Source: Thermoanaerobacterales bacterium UBA4877
GTDB taxonomy: Bacteria > Bacillota > Thermoanaerobacteria > Thermoanaerobacterales > UBA4877
DNA length: 61,687 nucleotides
Direction of reading: 5' to 3'
Assembly: GCA_002399345.1 (NCBI GenBank)
Contig: DHDL01000009.1
Location: 1 to 61,687, forward strand
In this document: positions 57,689 through 61,687 of the stretch, piece by piece
Position numbering within the stretch: position 1 is the first letter of the stretch
Layout of the letters: the number at the start of each line of letters is the position of its first letter
Translations under genes and position numbers: made by a program
Notes under the pieces: generated by a model
Told to the model about the DNA's origin: nothing
Database searches by the model: none
Seen by the model: the letters and a program-made list of their open reading frames with translations, nothing else

Positions 57689-59566
57689 ATGGAAGTTACT
57701 CCGCTAATAGCAGAAAGGCTTAAAGTACTTCCGGATCAGCCCGGGGTTTATATAATGAAAAATGACAGTGGGGATATTATATATATAGGCAAGGCAAAAA
57801 TACTCAAAAACAGGGTGAGACAATACTTTCATAATACAAAGAACCAGCTACCCAAGGTAAAATCCATGGTCAGGCATATACATGACTTTGAATATATCAT
57901 AACAGACAATGAAATGGAGGCACTTATATTAGAATGCAACCTGATAAAGAAGTACAGGCCCAAATACAATATATCATTAAAAGATGATAAAAGTTATCCA
58001 TATATAAAGGTTACAATGAACGAAGACTATCCCAGGATATTTGTCACACGGAAGGTAAGCCATGACGGAGCAAGGTATTTTGGACCGTTTGCCAGTGCTT
58101 ATGCGACTAAAGAAACAGTGAGTATTTTAAAAAATATGTTTCCGGTGCGGACATGTAAGATGGATATCGAGGATCGTATGGGCAAGGTCAGGGAGTGCCT
58201 CTATTATTATATCGGTGAATGCTCGGCTCCTTGTACAGGCAGGATAAGCCAGCAGGATTATTATGCCATGTGTAAGGAGATATGTGATTTTTTATCCGGT
58301 CATCAAGACAGGCTGATAACAATACTCCATAAAAAAATGGAACATTACGTAGCAAACCTCGAATTCGAGAAAGCCATGGAACTGCGTGATCAGATAGAAT
58401 CCATAAAGAAGATAAGTTATGGTCAGAAGGTCCTTAAAACAAAGAAAAGGAATACGGATGTCATAGGTTATTATTTTTCAGATAGAGATCTATGTGTACA
58501 GGTATTTTTTGTAAGGGAAGGCAAATTGATAGATAGGGAACACTTTTTCTTTAGCGGTTTAGATAAGGAGAACCTGGCTGAGACCATGACACAGTTTATA
58601 GAGCAGTTCTACTCCAATGTCTCACACATCCCTTCAGAAGTTTTGATACAGGATGAGATAGATGAAAAGCAGCTTATCCAGGGATGGCTTACCTCAAAGA
58701 AAGGGAAAAATGTAAAAATAACCATACCTAAAAAAGGTGAAAAGCATGATTTTGTAAATATGGTTGAAAAGAATGCGCAGGATATGCTGGAAAACTACAG
58801 GGACCGTCTTAAAAAAGACAAACAGTCTTCTGAAGAAGCACTTAAAGAACTCATGGATTATTTGAAGCTTAGTTATAGGCCATATCGTATAGAAGCCTAT
58901 GATATCTCGAATATACAAGGTACTAATTCTGTGGCGTCAATGATAGTATTTGAGAATGGCCGGCCCAAAAACAGTGACTATAGAAGATTTAAGATAAAAA
59001 CGGTTTTTGGGCCGAATGATTATTCCAGTATGAGGGAGGTCATCGAGCGCCGTTTTGTCCATAGTATAAACGAGGCGGAGCAGCTCAAGAGTGAGGGCAT
59101 TGATCCTGCAGAAGGTAAATTTACGACCTTTCCCGACCTCATAATGGTTGACGGTGGCAGAGGGCAGATCAATGTATGTAAGCAGGTATTGGATGAAGTG
59201 GGTTTTGACATACCCGTATGCGGTATGGTTAAAGATGACAGGCACAGGACCAGGGGACTGATATATAACAATAAAGAGATCCATATACCCATGGAGAGTG
59301 ATGCATTCAGACTTATTACGGCTATCCAGAATGAGGCCCACAGGTTTGCTATAAACTATCACAGATATTTAAGACAAAAACAAGAAGTAAAATCTGTGCT
59401 GGATGATATTTCGGGTATCGGTAAAACAAGGAGGAATGCACTGCTAAAGTATTTTGGCTCGGCCGAAGCCGTAAGCAAGGCAAATGTGGATGAGCTGAAA
59501 AAAGTTCCTTCCATGAATGTAAAATCGGCTGAGCAAGTATATAATTATTTTAGGGATTCTAAATAG
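57689..59566 (+). CDS. uvrC: Excinuclease ABC subunit C
   Basis: The dual-incision nuclease of excision repair, 625 residues: GIY-YIG domain at the start (PDQPGVYIMKNDSGDIIYIGKAKILKNRVRQYF), Cys-rich middle, a UVR motif near 225 that binds UvrB, the RNase-H-like endonuclease domain with EAYDISNIQGTNSVASMIVFENGRPK, then a C-terminal pair of helix-hairpin-helix motifs (DISGIGKTRRNALLKYFG). Strong start after AAGGTGAT. Confidence 0.98.
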   Translation: MEVTPLIAERLKVLPDQPGVYIMKNDSGDIIYIGKAKILKNRVRQYFHNTKNQLPKVKSMVRHIHDFEYIITDNEMEALILECNLIKKYRPKYNISLKDDKSYPYIKVTMNEDYPRIFVTRKVSHDGARYFGPFASAYATKETVSILKNMFPVRTCKMDIEDRMGKVRECLYYYIGECSAPCTGRISQQDYYAMCKEICDFLSGHQDRLITILHKKMEHYVANLEFEKAMELRDQIESIKKISYGQKVLKTKKRNTDVIGYYFSDRDLCVQVFFVREGKLIDREHFFFSGLDKENLAETMTQFIEQFYSNVSHIPSEVLIQDEIDEKQLIQGWLTSKKGKNVKITIPKKGEKHDFVNMVEKNAQDMLENYRDRLKKDKQSSEEALKELMDYLKLSYRPYRIEAYDISNIQGTNSVASMIVFENGRPKNSDYRRFKIKTVFGPNDYSSMREVIERRFVHSINEAEQLKSEGIDPAEGKFTTFPDLIMVDGGRGQINVCKQVLDEVGFDIPVCGMVKDDRHRTRGLIYNNKEIHIPMESDAFRLITAIQNEAHRFAINYHRYLRQKQEVKSVLDDISGIGKTRRNALLKYFGSAEAVSKANVDELKKVPSMNVKSAEQVYNYFRDSK

Positions 59567-59620
59567 GATGCAGTGGCATTTTAAAACCATAAGTTATGGA
59601 TTTACCCAGGGAGGATAAAG

Positions 59621-60550
59621 ATGAACAGGATATCTGTAACAAAGCTTGCCGAGGATTTTAGTCTGGAAGTTATTAATGACAATTTCGATGAGAATATTTG
59701 TATTGAATCTGCCGATGTCAATCGGCCTGGCCTGGAATTGGCAGGCTTTTATGAGTATTTTGGCTATGAAAGGGTACAGGTCATAGGCAAAGCGGAAGTC
59801 ACTTATTTTATGACCTTAGACGGAGGCACAAGGAGGAAGAGGGCCTGTGAGCTGTTTAGATTTGGTTTCCCATGTGCCATAATTTCCAGGAATTTGGATA
59901 TTCCCCAGGAAATCAAGGATGCAGCCGTAAAATACAGACGGCCGCTTTATAGGTCAAAAGAGTCAACCACCCGTCTTATATATAACCTGTATAATTATCT
60001 GAATGATACATTGGCTCCTTCCATAACGATTCATGGAGATCTAGTGGATGTATATGGTGTAGGTATACTTCTGCTTGGGCAGAGCGGCATAGGAAAGAGC
60101 GAAACCTCATTGGAGCTTATCAAAAGGGGTCACAGACTTGTTGCCGACGATGCGGTGGAAATAAGACGAACCGATGAACTTACACTGACGGGTTGTGCAC
60201 CCGAACTTATCAAGTATTATATTGAGATCAGAGGGATAGGTATACTGGATATAAGAACATTATACGGTGTGGGGGCAATCAGACAATCTAAAGCCATAGA
60301 TTTAGTAATGCAGCTTGAACAGTGGGATGAAGGCAAATTCTATGAAAGAGTGGGCTTGGATGATGAATTTATGGAGATGCTCGGGGTAAAAAAGCCTAAG
60401 GTTACCATTCCTGTTAAGCCCGGCCGTAACTTGGCTATTATTGTAGAGGTGGCGGCTATGAATCAACGGCAAAAGGAAATGGGTTACGATGCAGCAAAGG
60501 AATTTGACGAGCGGCTTTTGAAAAAATTAAAACAACAGAAGAAGGGATGA
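59621..60550 (+). CDS. hprK: HPr kinase/phosphorylase
   Basis: Phosphorylates HPr on Ser46 to drive carbon catabolite repression, and reverses it. The 309 residues have the N-terminal MurF-like domain and the kinase domain with Walker A GQSGIGKSE at 153, followed by the signature EIRGIGILDIRTLYG and GRNLAIIVEVAAMN. It gives the cell the means to restrain PTS use, including that of the island. Its stop overlaps the ribosome site of the next gene. Confidence 0.97.
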   Translation: MNRISVTKLAEDFSLEVINDNFDENICIESADVNRPGLELAGFYEYFGYERVQVIGKAEVTYFMTLDGGTRRKRACELFRFGFPCAIISRNLDIPQEIKDAAVKYRRPLYRSKESTTRLIYNLYNYLNDTLAPSITIHGDLVDVYGVGILLLGQSGIGKSETSLELIKRGHRLVADDAVEIRRTDELTLTGCAPELIKYYIEIRGIGILDIRTLYGVGAIRQSKAIDLVMQLEQWDEGKFYERVGLDDEFMEMLGVKKPKVTIPVKPGRNLAIIVEVAAMNQRQKEMGYDAAKEFDERLLKKLKQQKKG

Positions 60551-60555
60551 TTAGT

Positions 60556-61611
60556 ATGAACAAACTGGATGACTTAGACAGGCTGCACAAACTTGACAAA
60601 GAAGGTATGCTTGATGCTGTCTATCATCTGCCGGAGCAGATGGAGGAAGCACTCTCAATTTCTGAAGAGTTTTCTTTTAAGGTATCAAATCTTAAAAATA
60701 TAGTGATTGCAGGTATGGGCGGTTCTGCTATAGGCGGAGACATCGCAAGGGTATACCTCGCGGGATGTGCACCCATTCCCATAACGGTTATCAGATCATA
60801 TGATGTACCCGCTTTTGTAGATAGCAGCACACTCTTTGTGACCAGTAGCTATTCCGGCAATACGGAAGAGACCCTGTCATCATACGATGAGGCCAAAGGA
60901 AAGGGCGCACAGATAATTGCCATAACCACGGGTGGCAAATTAAAGGAGTTGGCGAGCTCCGATGGATATCCGGTGCTTGTCATACCTAAAGGTTATCAGC
61001 CCAGGGCGGCGATCGGATACTCCTTTGTGACAATAATCATGTCACTTTATAAAGCAGGTATTGTTGAAGATCCGTCAGATGATATTAAGGATGCCTGCGA
61101 AACCTTGAAAGGACTCCGTGAGCAACTCAAGCAGGATGTGAAATGCGAGGATAACACGGCAAAACAATTAGCCGACGACTTCTGCGGCAGGCTGCCCGTT
61201 ATATATGGCAGTGCGGGTACTACTGAGATTATTGCACAGAGATGGAAGACCCAGGTGAGTGAAAATGGGAAGGCCATGGCTTATTATAACGTATTTTCCG
61301 AGCTCAACCACAATGAGGTGGTAGGATTTTCATATCCAAAAGAATTACTTAAGAAATTCGTTATAATATATCTTGAGGATAGTGATGACAATGCAAGAAT
61401 TAAAAAACGTATGGAAATTACCAGAGATATAATCAAGGATGCCGTATACAAGGTAGATGAGGTTCGATCTGCTGGCGGAAGCAAATTATCGCGGCTGTTT
61501 TCGCTTATATACATAGGCGATTATGCCAGTGTCTATTTAGCATTTCTTAATGGTACCGATCCGTCTCCGGTAACAAAGATAGACTATTTAAAGGATCAAT
61601 TAGCCAAGTAG
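60556..61611 (+). CDS. Bifunctional phosphoglucose/phosphomannose isomerase
   Basis: A SIS-domain isomerase of 351 residues interconverting glucose 6-, fructose 6- and mannose 6-phosphate. Motifs: VIAGMGGSAIGGDIARVY near 50, SSYSGNTEETLSSYDEAKGKG near 95, the domain-linking PRAAIGYSF near 150 and SELNHNEVVGFSYP near 250. An in-frame ATG at 60547 lies over the hprK stop; the ATG at 60556 has AGAAGGGA at a better distance. Confidence 0.92.
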   Translation: MNKLDDLDRLHKLDKEGMLDAVYHLPEQMEEALSISEEFSFKVSNLKNIVIAGMGGSAIGGDIARVYLAGCAPIPITVIRSYDVPAFVDSSTLFVTSSYSGNTEETLSSYDEAKGKGAQIIAITTGGKLKELASSDGYPVLVIPKGYQPRAAIGYSFVTIIMSLYKAGIVEDPSDDIKDACETLKGLREQLKQDVKCEDNTAKQLADDFCGRLPVIYGSAGTTEIIAQRWKTQVSENGKAMAYYNVFSELNHNEVVGFSYPKELLKKFVIIYLEDSDDNARIKKRMEITRDIIKDAVYKVDEVRSAGGSKLSRLFSLIYIGDYASVYLAFLNGTDPSPVTKIDYLKDQLAK

Positions 61612-61687
61612 CAAGCGGACGGTTTTATTAGAATAATGTTTGACGGCAAAAATATAAATAGGATGAAGGGATGATGAAATAATATGC

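Noticed and set aside
61612..61687. Start of another gene at the right edge
   Set aside because: A ribosome-site-like AAGGGATGATG and a terminal ATG are visible, but too little sequence remains to call a gene.

Overview
The window comes from a low-to-moderate GC, Gram-positive, anaerobic, spore-forming and motile member of the Clostridia. The evidence is the SAM-I riboswitch on metK, the CIRCE-controlled groESL operon, the late flagellar gene set flgM-flgN-flgK-flgL-fliW-csrA, an FprA-type diiron flavoprotein, a GerAB-type germination permease, HPr kinase, and the order ftsE-ftsX-murein hydrolase-CtpA-MinJ-like-uvrB-uvrA that is also known from Bacillus. Genus and species cannot be fixed from the sequence alone. 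Most genes lie on the + strand; only the UbiB-like kinase and the germination permease lie on the - strand.

Layout. 1-11010: metK, an OGG1-like DNA glycosylase, a DUF554 membrane protein, a run of five tiny proteins with short hydrophobic segments (3284-4444), groES-groEL, guaB-guaA, an unknown small protein, and a membrane-protein/XRE-regulator pair. 11189-14480: recD2, comFC and the flagellar-operon protein yvyF. 14485-26434: a catabolic island of about 12 kb. It holds a LevR-type regulator of 1016 residues, a sigma-54 promoter, a galactitol-type PTS (EIIA, EIIB, EIIC), two 2-hydroxyacid dehydrogenases, a two-subunit UxaA-type dehydratase, a galactonate dehydratase with all active-site residues, and a KDPG/KDPGal aldolase. 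It is bounded by 201-bp direct repeats that differ at one base and consist of the 3' end of yvyF, so it splits the comFC-yvyF-flgM operon. 26629-31271: the rest of the flagellar operon, starting at a sigma-28 promoter and ending with a FliW protein fused to an isochorismatase/nicotinamidase-type hydrolase next to csrA.

31322-44317: mixed metabolic and accessory genes (thioesterase, fprA, PrcB-like, aroB, UbiB kinase, L25, P1 peptidase, coaX). This stretch also has two decaying pseudogenes (a 2-oxoacid oxidoreductase fragment and a doubly frameshifted TetR), a tandem pair of FAD oxidoreductases and an orphan GerAB permease. 44510-61611: cell-envelope, division and repair genes: ftsEX, M23 hydrolase activator, ctpA, minJ-like, uvrB, uvrA, an FHA/SEDS/PBP trio, uvrC, hprK and a phosphoglucose/phosphomannose isomerase.

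How it fits together. The island looks like a self-contained, LevR/sigma-54-controlled route that imports a polyol or sugar acid as its phosphate, oxidises or dehydrates it, and cleaves it to pyruvate and a triose phosphate. No sugar-acid kinase is present, as expected if the PTS supplies the phosphate. The most novel items are this island and its mode of insertion, the FliW-hydrolase fusion, and the cluster of small hydrophobic proteins.
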